From: Methanoculleus marisnigri | GTDB taxonomy: Archaea; Halobacteriota; Methanomicrobia; Methanomicrobiales; Methanoculleaceae | Assembly (NCBI GenBank): GCA_002503885.1 | Contig: DASQ01000126.1 | Span: 1-64,000, forward strand | DNA: 64,000 nucleotides | Direction of reading: 5' to 3' | Part shown: one piece after another, positions 35,113 to 43,988 of the stretch | Position numbering within the stretch: position 1 is the stretch's first letter | Layout: every line of letters begins with the position of its first letter | Program-made: the position numbers and the translations under genes | Notes under the pieces: generated by a model | What the model was told of the DNA's origin: nothing | What the model saw: only the letters and a program-made list of their open reading frames with translations | Database searches by the model: none

Positions 35113-35706
35113 ATGATCCTTCCACCTGCGTTTTACGAGCGAGATACCGTGACCGTCGCAAAGGACCTGCTGGGGTGCCTGCTTGTGCACCGGGAGGATG
35201 CAGGGACGACGATGGGGTGGATCGTCGAGGTCGAGGCTTACCTCCGGGACGACCCGGCAGCCCACTCGTACCGGGGAGAGACGAAGAGGAATAGCGTTAT
35301 GTTCGGTCCGGCGGGCCATGCCTACATATACCGGATCTATGGCCTGCACACCTGCGTCAACGTCGTGACCGGACCGGAGGGTGCAGGGGAGGCGGTCCTG
35401 ATCCGGACTCTTGAGCCGGTGGCCGGGATCGACCGTATGCAGGCGAGGCGGGGGATGGACGACCCCCTCTCGCTCGCGAGCGGCCCGGGCAAACTGACAC
35501 AGGCGCTCGGCATCACCATGGACCTGAACGGGACCTCCCTGTCCGATGGCCCCCTCCAGGTCTGGTCGCCCGCGAGCCTGCCCGGCCGCCGGCCGGAAGG
35601 CTCGGAGGGGGAGATCGTGGAGACGACCCGGATCGGGATCACGAAGGCGGCGGATCTCCCCCTCCGGTATTACCTGAAGGGGAATCGATATGTCTCGCGG
35701 CGGTGA
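35113..35706 (+). CDS. 3-methyladenine DNA glycosylase (AAG/MPG family)
   Basis: A 197-residue monofunctional glycosylase of the alkyladenine family that removes alkylated and deaminated purines. 'DLLGCLLVHRE', 'GWIVEVEAYL' (catalytic Glu) and 'HSYRGETKRNSVMFGPAGHAYIYRIYGLHTCVNVVT' are the hallmark blocks; 'GPGKLTQALGI' completes the fold. The ATG at 35113 has GGAG 6 bases upstream. It converges with the iron-sulfur gene on the other strand (9-base gap). Confidence 0.94.
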   Translation: MILPPAFYERDTVTVAKDLLGCLLVHREDAGTTMGWIVEVEAYLRDDPAAHSYRGETKRNSVMFGPAGHAYIYRIYGLHTCVNVVTGPEGAGEAVLIRTLEPVAGIDRMQARRGMDDPLSLASGPGKLTQALGITMDLNGTSLSDGPLQVWSPASLPGRRPEGSEGEIVETTRIGITKAADLPLRYYLKGNRYVSRR

Positions 35707-35715
35707 GTCGCGGGG

Positions 35716-36606
35716 CTATTCCTGATGGCCCGGAGGGGTCCGCCGCCGGACCGTCCTCTCGCCCTCCGCTGCAACCTGCCCGGTTATCAATATGGTCTGT
35801 TCTTTTACCGGGATCTCCTTTCCCGAGCGTTTCAGGGCCTGATCCACGACATACCTCACACCGCTGCAGCAGGGCACCTCCATGTGCAGGACCGTGATCG
35901 AGCGGATTGTATGCTGCGAGAATATCTCCGCGAGTTTCGTGACGTACCCCTCAACATCCGTGTCCAGTTTCGGGCAGAAGATGATCGCGATCTTGTCCCG
36001 CAGAAAATCCCGGTGAAAGTCCGCGTATGCAAAGGGAACGCAGTCCCCGGAGATGAGGAGATCCGCGTCGTCGAAGTACGAGGCTGCGGCATTCAGGAGC
36101 TTCAACTGGACCGGCCACTGCCTCAACTCTGATTCCGTCCGTGCGGCACGCTCACTCTCCCCCGCATTCCCTCGCGGAAGGCTTCTTGCGGCGGAGCCCG
36201 GACACCCCGTCGGAACACTCTCTGTAGCACCTGCATGGCCTCCCGCGGTGTCGTGCCGGGGAACCGGAACCGCGTTCGCGGTCAGGTACTCGATCGCCTG
36301 GCGGTACAGGTCCTTCTCCCCGTGGCCGATAAGGTGCTCAAGGTGCGCCTTAATGACCGCTTCTCCCTGGGGGGCGATTGTTGCCATCACGGCCTTCTCA
36401 TCGTATGGGCCGGCCTCCCGCTCGATGACGCAGATCGCCCCCTCCGGGCACGTCCCGATACAGGCGCCGAGTCCGTCGCAGAAGAGGTCGCTCACGAGCC
36501 TTGCCTTTCCGTCGATGATCTGGAGCGCTCCTTCCGGGCAGTCCGGTATGCAGAGCCCGCATCCGGTGCACTTCTCCTGGTCGATATCGATGATCTTTCT
36601 CTTCAT
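35716..36606 (-). CDS. Ferredoxin-domain protein with C-terminal Cys-containing domain
   Basis: A 296-residue protein. The N-terminus carries two [4Fe-4S] motifs, CTGCGLCIPDCP and CDGLGACIGTCP (the second with the extended spacing usual for this family). The middle is a variable linker. The C-terminal ~150 residues include 'LLISGDCVPFAYADFHRDFL', 'IIFCPKLD' and 'VLHMEVPCCSGVRYVVDQAL', with more conserved Cys. Such proteins are common in anaerobes and may reduce or sense metals; the exact role is unknown. The ATG follows GGAGGG by 8 bases. Confidence 0.87.
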   Translation of the reverse strand: MKRKIIDIDQEKCTGCGLCIPDCPEGALQIIDGKARLVSDLFCDGLGACIGTCPEGAICVIEREAGPYDEKAVMATIAPQGEAVIKAHLEHLIGHGEKDLYRQAIEYLTANAVPVPRHDTAGGHAGATESVPTGCPGSAARSLPRGNAGESERAARTESELRQWPVQLKLLNAAASYFDDADLLISGDCVPFAYADFHRDFLRDKIAIIFCPKLDTDVEGYVTKLAEIFSQHTIRSITVLHMEVPCCSGVRYVVDQALKRSGKEIPVKEQTILITGQVAAEGERTVRRRTPPGHQE

Positions 36607-36870
36607 CCGCGACTCCCTCCGTTCGGTAGATCTTCTAACCGGTTGGCGCCCAAAAACGTTTGCAGCCCGCCGGGACCCGGGAGGGACGAGGCATACCGGG
36701 TCTGGGAGGCCGCCATCCGATGGATACTCACCCCATGCGATTCTTCACCGGATAAGAAGTCATGGTAACAGCAACTCTGCCGGTGTTCGGCACCTGCCGT
36801 CAACACTACCGGGAGCAGGGCAGGCCGGGATCAGCCTGAAATCGTGTACAAAAGAGGAGGGGTCGGATGC

Positions 36871-37410
36871 CTATCCGCGAACACCGGCACCCGCGGTGTC
36901 CTCATGTGCTTTGAAACTCTCGCCGGCAATGAGCTCGCGAACGCTGGTCAGGATGTCTTCAAAGAAACTGCCGATGGAGGACAGGGTCGACATCACGGGT
37001 TCGGGAAGGAGGTCTTCAGCCACCTGGCCGGAGGATCCGTCTTCCGCGATGCCGGAATACCTCTCGATGACAACGACTGTTCCGTCGGTTCCGCCGCCGA
37101 GCATCGTCTCGTCCGGCTGGTCGACCAGTTTAAGGTTGGCAAATTTCCCGGGCTGCACCGAGACCATGTCGCCGGGCAGGAGTGTCTCTCCGACCGTTGC
37201 CGGAATAACATTCATTTGCCGGGTGATGTAAGCTCCGCCGGCGTCAACATACGTGATCCGGCCAAGAATAGCGTCGTCGGTCTGCACCTGCAGCACCGTC
37301 CGGGAAGCATCGATCCGGTACGGGACATCCTGCTCGGCGGCACATGCCGCAGGTACGGCAATACCTGCCATCATGACTGCCGCGATGAAAAGCCAGAAGC
37401 CTCGGTTCAT
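36871..37410 (-). CDS. Secreted FecR-like protein
   Basis: A 179-residue exported protein with a signal peptide ending near 'VPAACAAEQ' (the Cys might be lipidated). The segment 'DAILGRITYVDAGGAYITRQ..VGETLLPGDMVSVQPGKFANLKLVD' has the order of a FecR-type beta domain: a charged strand, 'L.(P)GD.V.....', then 'A.L.L'. The C-terminal half is helical. Similarity is weak, so FecR-like is a suggestion. A TATA box 24 bases before the ATG indicates leaderless transcription. Confidence 0.7.
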   Translation of the reverse strand: MNRGFWLFIAAVMMAGIAVPAACAAEQDVPYRIDASRTVLQVQTDDAILGRITYVDAGGAYITRQMNVIPATVGETLLPGDMVSVQPGKFANLKLVDQPDETMLGGGTDGTVVVIERYSGIAEDGSSGQVAEDLLPEPVMSTLSSIGSFFEDILTSVRELIAGESFKAHEDTAGAGVRG

Positions 37411-37430
37411 GACCAGTTTTTGCTATCGGA

Positions 37431-37438
37431 TTATTTAT
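37431..37438 (-). promoter_or_regulatory. TATA box for the FecR-like gene
   Basis: On the minus strand this reads GATAAATAA, centred ~24 bases upstream of the ATG at 37410. No ribosome site precedes the ATG, so the transcript is probably leaderless. Confidence 0.5.
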
Positions 37439-37621
37439 CCTTTCGCATCCGGCCATAGAGCATATCGCCTGAGATAACCAATAATATCCATTTAAATCGA
37501 TCACTTAATCAATCAGGCCCCCATCAAGGCCCCGGACATCACAGGCTCTCCGCTCCGGAACTTCGCCGGACACTTCCCGCTCGGTTGACGACCCCGGTAT
37601 CCGGGACGAAAGCAATTATCC

Positions 37622-38944
37622 ATGGACGGAGAGATTCTTAAGAGAATGTCCCCCCCGCCGGTCCGCCATCCTGCCCCCGCCTTCGACGTCTTCAACGTAT
37701 ACTTCGAGCAGATCTACGACCCGACGATGCACGTCGTCTTCGTCTTCGACGGCGAGGTCGACGCCGGGGCTATGAGGGAGGCGACGAAGAGGCTGATCGC
37801 GTCCGACCCCTACCTCCGGTCCAGGTACGCAGAGGTGGACGGCCGGCCCGTCTGGGAGGAGATCCCGGAAGAACTGTGGGAAGGAGCGTTCGTCCTTGTC
37901 CCGGCCGGGGAGGTCGAGAACCTACCCCCGCCGCCGCTCGACGTCCGCGCCGGGCCGCAGGTGCGGGTCGGCCTCTACCGGAGAGGGGAAGGAGACCATC
38001 TGGCCGTCACCTGCCACCACGGCTTCTGCGACGCCTCCGGTGCCATGATCCTTGCCCGGGACCTCTTTGCGATCTACCGGGAGATCCTGAAGAACTCGGA
38101 CTTCCGGCCGGTCCCCCGCGAGCCCTATGACCGGAGCACGGACCACATCCTTGCGCTCTACTCCGGGGAGGAGCGGGAGCGGGCGCTCGCCGGGGAGGAG
38201 CCCTTCGTCGACCGGTGGCGCTTCCCGGTCGAGCGGACCGGGAGGGGGACGCCTCGCATCGCCTGCCGGACGCTCCCGCCCGAACGCCTCGAACTTGCAA
38301 AAGCGTTTGGCAAACTGCACGGGGCGACGGTGAACGATGTCCTGATCGGCGCGTACTTCCTCGCCCTCCTGAGGGTCCGGGGCAACCCATCGGACCGGGG
38401 AGCACCGTTATCGCTCCTGACTTCGGCCGACCTGCGCAGGAAGCACCCCGGGTGCCACGGCGAGGGCCTGCCCATGAACCTCTCCATCGCCTACGAGATC
38501 ACCCTCTCTGCAGAAGTGGGAGCGGAACTGGCAGATGTCATCGACCAGGTGACAGCCATAACGACCCACCGCAAGGCGGGAAATCTTGGCCTTGCGGCCA
38601 TTCTCTTCTACGAAGAGATCCTGGCAGGCGGGATGCCGGCGGTGAGAGCGTTCTACGACGGGATGCTCGGAAGGTACCAGGCATCCGGCCAGAAAAACCC
38701 GGTCTTCTCCAACCTCGGGGTCTTCGACCCCGGCGATTACCTTCCGGTCCCCGGAAAGGACGGTGCGGCGCTCGATATCCAGGACATCCAATACCTCCCC
38801 TGCACCTGCTGGCCGTATGGGTTTCTGCTGTTAGCCTCCACGTTCCGCGGCCGCCTGACGATCATGACGGCGTACGAGGAGGGGCCCTACTCGACGGCCG
38901 TTGTGGAGCAGTTCCTTGAGTACGTGGATGAGTACCTTCCGTGA
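37622..38944 (+). CDS. Condensation-domain-like acyltransferase
   Basis: A 440-residue protein of the chloramphenicol-acetyltransferase-like fold. CHHGFCDASGAM near residue 139 matches the HHxxxDxxG active-site motif of NRPS condensation, wax-ester synthase and PapA-type acyltransferases. The second half supplies 'GATVNDVLIGAYFLALLRVRG' and a latch region near 'YQASGQKNPVFSNLG'. It should move an acyl group to an alcohol or amine, perhaps in lipid or envelope synthesis. An alternative start at 37646 is possible. No partner carrier protein is adjacent. Confidence 0.82.
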   Translation: MDGEILKRMSPPPVRHPAPAFDVFNVYFEQIYDPTMHVVFVFDGEVDAGAMREATKRLIASDPYLRSRYAEVDGRPVWEEIPEELWEGAFVLVPAGEVENLPPPPLDVRAGPQVRVGLYRRGEGDHLAVTCHHGFCDASGAMILARDLFAIYREILKNSDFRPVPREPYDRSTDHILALYSGEERERALAGEEPFVDRWRFPVERTGRGTPRIACRTLPPERLELAKAFGKLHGATVNDVLIGAYFLALLRVRGNPSDRGAPLSLLTSADLRRKHPGCHGEGLPMNLSIAYEITLSAEVGAELADVIDQVTAITTHRKAGNLGLAAILFYEEILAGGMPAVRAFYDGMLGRYQASGQKNPVFSNLGVFDPGDYLPVPGKDGAALDIQDIQYLPCTCWPYGFLLLASTFRGRLTIMTAYEEGPYSTAVVEQFLEYVDEYLP

Positions 38945-39060
38945 GATCTGCTGCACGCGGCAGGCCGGAATAGAGGCAGCACCGGCAGATGCCGCATCCC
39001 TGTCCCGGGGCAGACTCATACCCATTTTCTCCTGCTGCGCCGATCATTGAGTTGATCAGG

Positions 39061-39108
39061 ACGATGCCGGACCAGGTACGGGTATCTCTCTGCCCGGTCC
39101 GGCATCGT
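39061..39108 (+). other. 13-bp perfect inverted repeat over the trmO-like start
   Basis: ACGATGCCGGACC (39061-39073) pairs exactly with GGTCCGGCATCGT (39096-39108), loop 22 bases. The right arm covers the GTG used as the start of the following gene, so folding would hide it. It may be a scar of a rearrangement that removed the original 5' end of that gene. Confidence 0.5.
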
Positions 39109-39556
39109 GCATGCCGATGAGGGATCGTTCTCGATTGAGATCGCCGAACCGTTCCGGCCCGCCCTTCTGGGCCTTGACGGATTCAGCCATATGCTCGTGC
39201 TCTGGTGGTGCGACCGGGTTGATACGAAAGAGTGCCGGAACGAGACTGTTTGTAAAAAACCATACACGAAAGGCCCGGAGATGATCGGGATCTTCGCCAC
39301 CCGGTCACCGGTCCGGCCAAACCCGATCGCGCTCTCGGCAGTTCCGGTGCTCGGCATCGATGCCGCCGCGGGCGTGATCAGGGTCGCCTACATCGACGCC
39401 GACGACTGCACGCCGGTGCTCGATATCAAGCCCTACCTCCCGTGCACCGAGCGAATCCGGGACGCAAAGGTGCCGGCATGGTCCTCCCACTGGCCGGAGT
39501 GGTACGAAGACAACCGGGGGTTCGACTGGGCGGCGGAGTTCACATTCGAGGAATGA
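39107..39556 (+). CDS. TrmO/TsaA-like tRNA methyltransferase, probably N-terminally truncated
   Basis: A 149-residue member of the TrmO family, which N6-methylates t6A37 in tRNA-Thr. The core is clear: 'LLGLDGFSHMLVLWWCDRVD', 'IGIFATRSPVRPNPIALSAV' (the RSPxRPNPIG-type motif) and 'TPVLDIKPYLP'. The usual first strand with a P-I-G-x-(I/V)-(R/H)-S-P motif is missing in every frame upstream, and an in-frame stop lies 17 codons before the GTG. It is either a non-functional relic or a variant starting late. See the hairpin at 39061-39108. Confidence 0.7.
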   Translation: MHADEGSFSIEIAEPFRPALLGLDGFSHMLVLWWCDRVDTKECRNETVCKKPYTKGPEMIGIFATRSPVRPNPIALSAVPVLGIDAAAGVIRVAYIDADDCTPVLDIKPYLPCTERIRDAKVPAWSSHWPEWYEDNRGFDWAAEFTFEE

Positions 39557-39698
39557 GCGAGCGTATGCCGGCCGGCGCAGTCTGGGTCGTGCATCTCCGG
39601 CTCTTCTCAAGAAGGGATACCCCGGGATCGATGCACGATCCTGCCTGATAGAATAAAAATCCTTTTCCCGGGTACGGTTGATGAATTACTGTGATCGC

Positions 39699-40169
39699 AT
39701 GGAGTGTAAGACAACGCGAGAGGGAAACGTCGTAGTGGTATCTGCATCCGGAAGGCTGGACGGATTCGGGGCAGAGAAAGTAAACGATCTTCTGCGCTCT
39801 TACCTGCATGAACCGGGATCCGGGCGGTATGTTTTATTGCAGATATCCAGAGATAGCAGATCCATACGAAGAACAAGAGAAAAACCGGGATATGCAAAAC
39901 AATACCCCGGAGAGGAAACCCCACTCGATGAAGGGAAGGGCACATTACCTGGCGATACTGATAAAGCAACGGGGGCACCCAGGGCGAGAAACATGCCGTC
40001 GAATCAGACTGGGCATGATTTGATAGGCTCCGGAAACCCGGGGTACGGGAACGTCAAAAAGTATATTTCAGCGCGAATCTCAATCACTCTCATTGAATCG
40101 TTACTACCCTATTTCCGAGGCAGAGAAGCCCGGCCGCTCCGTCCGTGTCAGCCGACCTTCTTTTCGTGA
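39699..40169 (+). pseudogene. Truncated STAS-domain (anti-sigma-factor-antagonist-like) remnant
   Basis: From the ATG at 39699 the first ~45 codons read 'TTREGNVVVVSASGRLDGFG' then 'AEKVNDLLRSYL', the first half of a STAS domain. After 'RYVLLQISRDS' the similarity is lost and the frame runs on as low-complexity sequence to 40169. The phospho-acceptor Ser region and last helices are not recognisable. I read it as a decayed gene. From ~39880 to 40190 nothing else is supported. Confidence 0.55.
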
Positions 40170-40190
40170 ATCGTTCGTCTATGAGGTGCA

Positions 40191-41402
40191 ATGACTCGTT
40201 CCGCTCATGTCATCGGCTCGGAGGCCCACACACTTCACCGGACCTGCCGCCTTGCAGGCGGTGTTGAAAACGAGCTTCTGACGCTCCCCGGCGGTCTGAT
40301 CGCCTACCTGGCGGCGGTACTGCGGCAGGAGCCCTGCCCGCCGCCGGAGTGCACGCACGACGACTGGAAGCGATTTCTGGAACTGCTCGGGCCGCACTGG
40401 ATCGCCGCCGTCCTGTATTGGCATCTCAGCGATCTCCCCGCGGAGTGCCGGCCGCCGGAGACAGTCATGACGGCCCTGCACCGCGCCTGGCTGCACGCCG
40501 GGGCACGGTTGCTCGGAACGGGCAGGCAGATCGAACGGGTGATCGCGGCGCTGGAGGCGGAGGGCATCGGAGTTCTCCTCCTCAAAGGCCCGGCTCTCGC
40601 ACGAACGGTCTATCCGGCCGCAGCCATGCGGCAGGGGAGCGATATCGACCTCCTCATCCCGTATGACGATATGCAACGCTGCGAGAATGTCATGGCGGCG
40701 CTCGGCTACGCCTGCCCATACCGGGCGGCGGAGCATGCACCGCAGACGGAACACCACCAGACCTTTTATCCGGAAGCGGAAGGGGCCGGCCCCTTCGGCA
40801 TCGAGGTGCACTGGAGGCTTGACTGCGGGTTCGGGCTCTCCCCGGACGGGTTTTTGGACGAGGTCTTCTCCCGCTCGATACGGGTCGAGGCGGACGACGC
40901 GACCTTCTCGACCCTCTCCGTGCCCGATCATCTCCTCTACCAGGCGTTTCACATGGCCTGCCAGCACTGCGGCGCTACCCGCCTGAGCTGGATATACGAC
41001 ATTGCGATGCTTGCCGGAGAGATCCCGGACGCGGCCGGCTGGAAAGATCTGATCCGCCTGAGCGTGGAGCGAAACTGCCGGCTCTCTCTCGAAGCGGCTG
41101 TTGGGATGGCGGAGTTCTGGACCGGGCTTACCCTTCCGCCGGAGGTCTCGGATACCGCTCTCTGGCCTGCCCCCTCCCGGGAGGAAGTAGCGGCCTGGGA
41201 ACTGGCGATGAGACGCTCCGTTTCGATCCCGGCATCCTTCCAGCTGAAGATGCGTGCGATACCCGACGCCCGCGGGAGACTGTACTTCCTCTTCAGGTTC
41301 GTCTTCCCGCACCCGGACGCGATGCACCTCTATCGCAGGGGGGAAGGGAAGCTGAGCCTTTCGGCGGCGTACCTCAGGCGGTGGCTGCAGGTGTTCCGGT
41401 AA
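40191..41402 (+). CDS. Nucleotidyltransferase family protein (PF14907 type)
   Basis: A 403-residue member of the 'uncharacterised nucleotidyltransferase' family. 'GIGVLLLKGPALARTVYPAAAMRQGSDIDLLIPYDD' shows the LKG and the (G)SDIDLL metal-binding Asp pair of the pol-beta fold; 'GIEVHWRLD' and 'LLYQAFHMACQHCGATRLSWIYDIAML' follow. The family is frequently found inside RiPP (including lasso-peptide) clusters, so this gene may mark the left border of the peptide system. GAGGTG precedes the ATG. It is convergent with the membrane operon that ends at 41422. Confidence 0.87.
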   Translation: MTRSAHVIGSEAHTLHRTCRLAGGVENELLTLPGGLIAYLAAVLRQEPCPPPECTHDDWKRFLELLGPHWIAAVLYWHLSDLPAECRPPETVMTALHRAWLHAGARLLGTGRQIERVIAALEAEGIGVLLLKGPALARTVYPAAAMRQGSDIDLLIPYDDMQRCENVMAALGYACPYRAAEHAPQTEHHQTFYPEAEGAGPFGIEVHWRLDCGFGLSPDGFLDEVFSRSIRVEADDATFSTLSVPDHLLYQAFHMACQHCGATRLSWIYDIAMLAGEIPDAAGWKDLIRLSVERNCRLSLEAAVGMAEFWTGLTLPPEVSDTALWPAPSREEVAAWELAMRRSVSIPASFQLKMRAIPDARGRLYFLFRFVFPHPDAMHLYRRGEGKLSLSAAYLRRWLQVFR

Positions 41403-41421
41403 CGAAAACGTCCGCGGGCTT

Positions 41422-42222
41422 TCAGGCATCGGTGCCGGGTCCGGGGAGAATGCCGCAGACGATCGTCAGCGACCGGGTCTTTTGCTCTGCTGCGATCTGC
41501 CGGATCGCCACGGGGCGATCGAGCCCCACGGCGAAGATGCAGGCGACGAGGCTGCACGCGGGGCAGGGGTACATGGTGCAGATCTTCGCCGATTCCTCCC
41601 GGACCCGGACGCACCCGGAGAAGAGGCGATACCCACGGATCTCCACGACGATCTGGTCGTCGGAGACCGTCGTCTCGACGCGGTCGGCGATCTCAAGCAC
41701 GTCCTCGAAGACCTCGCGGACGGCTGTGCCGATCGCTTCGCTCTCCTCCGGGACGTGCAGGTTGAACTCTTTCTGCAACGTCGTCAGCAACGTTCGCCCG
41801 GAAGGTACGAGGAGAATACCGGGGCAGGCGGCGTCCGTGAGGTACGAATAGGTATCGACGATCTCGGGTATGCCGCCGCCTTCGGTGACGGGGACGAAGT
41901 GAACCGGAGTTGCTCCGTCGGCGGCGTTCCGCACGGGAATGACGAACCCGTTTCCGGCGATGCCGAGGTCGGCGGCGTGCCGGGCGGTGCTGACGACGGC
42001 GTCCGCGGCAAGGAGACCGGCGATATCCGCATCGACCGAATCGCCCTTCTGCAGGGTGACGAAGAATATCCCGACGAGAAAAAAGACCGCACTGCAGAGT
42101 ATGACGCTGGCACTGGCAAGGTCGCTCCTTGCCGTGAAGACCAGCACCAGCATCAGAACCGCTGCCGTGCCGATCAGGATCAGCCCCGCGGTCGCATGCT
42201 CACCAAAAGGAATCCGCCTCAT
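41422..42222 (-). CDS. Membrane protein, last gene of the MoxR/DUF58 operon
   Basis: A 266-residue protein. Two hydrophobic helices (residues ~12-32 and ~38-58) are followed by a soluble domain with 'PVHFVPVTEGGGIPEIVDTYSY' and 'LLVPSGRTLLTTLQKEFNLHV', and a Cys-rich end ('CTMYPCPACSLVACIFAVGLDRPV'). Equivalent genes end MoxR-DUF58 operons in haloarchaea and methanogens. The function is unknown. It overlaps the preceding gene by 4 bases. Confidence 0.8.
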   Translation of the reverse strand: MRRIPFGEHATAGLILIGTAAVLMLVLVFTARSDLASASVILCSAVFFLVGIFFVTLQKGDSVDADIAGLLAADAVVSTARHAADLGIAGNGFVIPVRNAADGATPVHFVPVTEGGGIPEIVDTYSYLTDAACPGILLVPSGRTLLTTLQKEFNLHVPEESEAIGTAVREVFEDVLEIADRVETTVSDDQIVVEIRGYRLFSGCVRVREESAKICTMYPCPACSLVACIFAVGLDRPVAIRQIAAEQKTRSLTIVCGILPGPGTDA

Positions 42223-42686
42223 GCTTCGTCACCCGTCCAGCGCCAGTTCAGCAGAGATTCGTACAGTCCCGATACCCCGACCAGGATCATGCAGCCCGCG
42301 CCCAGCTGCAGGAGGACCGGCGCCGTGTGGAACAGCTGGTCGGCATACAGGACGAATGCCGATGCCGAAACGCCGAAGACCGCAAAATGGGCATATTCGC
42401 GGACGGTCCGGGGCGAAACGGTCATTCTGAGCAGCATGCCCAGAACGAGGAGCTGCACGACCAGGGCTTCCCACCTGCCCGCACCGGCAACCGCCACCAC
42501 GACCAGCTCGCCGATGCAGAGCGTGCCGAACCACCGGTGCCGCCCGTCACCGGGCCGCAGGATGAGGAGCACTACCAGGAGGCAGCAGAGCACTCCGGCG
42601 TACAGGAGTTCGGCGGATGCAAGGGAGAGCACCGCCACCCCCCCGACACCCAGGGCCAGAACGAGCAGGCGAAGGTCGTGCTCCAT
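42219..42686 (-). CDS. Small multi-pass membrane protein of the MoxR/DUF58 operon
   Basis: A 155-residue protein composed almost entirely of five or six hydrophobic segments ('LRLLVLALGVGGVAVLSLASAELLY', 'GVLCCLLVVLLIL', 'VVQLLVLGMLLRMTV' and so on). No catalytic motif is visible. It is coupled by 1- and 4-base overlaps to the genes on both sides, so it is a structural or assembly part of the same complex. Confidence 0.78.
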   Translation of the reverse strand: MEHDLRLLVLALGVGGVAVLSLASAELLYAGVLCCLLVVLLILRPGDGRHRWFGTLCIGELVVVAVAGAGRWEALVVQLLVLGMLLRMTVSPRTVREYAHFAVFGVSASAFVLYADQLFHTAPVLLQLGAGCMILVGVSGLYESLLNWRWTGDEA

Positions 42687-43984
42687 CAGAGCACCTCGAC
42701 TTCGACCGGGGAATTCAGGCGGTGCAGTATCGCCTCGGCCGCTTTGGGCGTATGAAGACGCACCTTTACGCCTCTCTGTTCGGCCTGGCGGCAGACCGCA
42801 TGGAGGTGGCTGAGATCGCCGTCACATGTGCTGTAGAGATCGACGACCTGACATTTCGCCTCTTCGAAGATCCGAAACAGGCGGTTGTTCAGGACGACCG
42901 GTTCGGGCCCGTCCAGAAACGCCCGGTAGATCCGCGACAGCGATCCGGAGAACGCCGCGAGGTTCCGTTCGCCGGCGCAGCTCGAGTGCAGCCGCCCGGC
43001 CTCCCGGCAGTGCCGCAGAGCCGCCCGGTCGTCCAGGGCCCGGTAGAGGTGGTGCGTCCGCTCGACCGGCCCGAGGTCTGCGACGGCATCCCAGATCGCC
43101 TCCCGGCCCACAGCGTGCGGAAAAAACCTGATGATATCTCCGCCCGAGAAGACCAGGAGCGAGAGATCGCGCCTTCGGTCCAATTCGCTCTCGACCCTGC
43201 TCCCGACAGCGCCGGAGACGACCCGCATCGCCTCCTCGCTCCCGTGAATCCGGTCGGGAAGGTCGACGACGATGAAGACGGAATCCTCTGCGGTCATGGA
43301 GAGTTCGCGGACGATGTACCTGTTGTGCCGTGCCGACGCCTTCCAGTCGATCCGTCTCAGATCGTCGCCTTCCACGTAAGCCCTGAGCCAGAGCGTACTC
43401 TGGCCGTGCAGCGGTGAGGAGCGGGCGGACTCTGCCTCGCCGAACCCGGGAGGGTCTCGTGGCAGAACGGGCAGCGGTGCCGGAAAGATATGGATCGCCG
43501 GCGCTCGCGCGCGATCGGGAGCGTAGCGAACGGTCGCCGAGTAAAAGAAGTCCTCGCCGCGGATCGAGAGTCCGCCGAAATCCCGGTCCCCGACGGCGAG
43601 CATCTTCAGGCCGTAGGTCGTCCGTGCCGCGGGGGCCGCTGCAGGATCGATGCTGACGGTGTTCGTCCCCGATTCGAGCACCGATCCTGCCGGAATCAGG
43701 TCACGGCAGGTGATGGAGAGTCTTTCTGCGGAAGTGATCGCTACCTGCGTATGCACCGTAACCGTCGAACCCTGCCGGGAGATAGCGGGCTCGACCGACC
43801 GCTCGACGGTAAGGCCGTCGATGCACGAGCGAAACGCGGAGATGAAGACGGCATACCGCACCGCAAGGAAGAGGGCGAGCAGGCCTGCCGCCAGGTATAT
43901 GCCCGCATCGTCGAGAACGAACGCCGCTACGCCGAGGATGACGATCAGAACTGCGATCCAGTATGTGGGGGGTGTCGGGTGCAT
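42686..43984 (-). CDS. DUF58 (vWA-like) protein
   Basis: A 432-residue protein. Two N-terminal membrane helices (residues ~8-26 and 28-48) and a beta-rich domain precede the DUF58 signature 'RAYVEGDDLRRIDWKASARHNRYIVRE'. A vWA-like fold follows, with 'FIVVDLPDRIHG' in place of the DxSxS metal site. DUF58 proteins work with MoxR ATPases, which are thought to act as chaperones that insert metals or assemble complexes at the membrane. It sits 4 bases after moxR. Confidence 0.92.
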   Translation of the reverse strand: MHPTPPTYWIAVLIVILGVAAFVLDDAGIYLAAGLLALFLAVRYAVFISAFRSCIDGLTVERSVEPAISRQGSTVTVHTQVAITSAERLSITCRDLIPAGSVLESGTNTVSIDPAAAPAARTTYGLKMLAVGDRDFGGLSIRGEDFFYSATVRYAPDRARAPAIHIFPAPLPVLPRDPPGFGEAESARSSPLHGQSTLWLRAYVEGDDLRRIDWKASARHNRYIVRELSMTAEDSVFIVVDLPDRIHGSEEAMRVVSGAVGSRVESELDRRRDLSLLVFSGGDIIRFFPHAVGREAIWDAVADLGPVERTHHLYRALDDRAALRHCREAGRLHSSCAGERNLAAFSGSLSRIYRAFLDGPEPVVLNNRLFRIFEEAKCQVVDLYSTCDGDLSHLHAVCRQAEQRGVKVRLHTPKAAEAILHRLNSPVEVEVL

Positions 43985-43988
43985 AACT

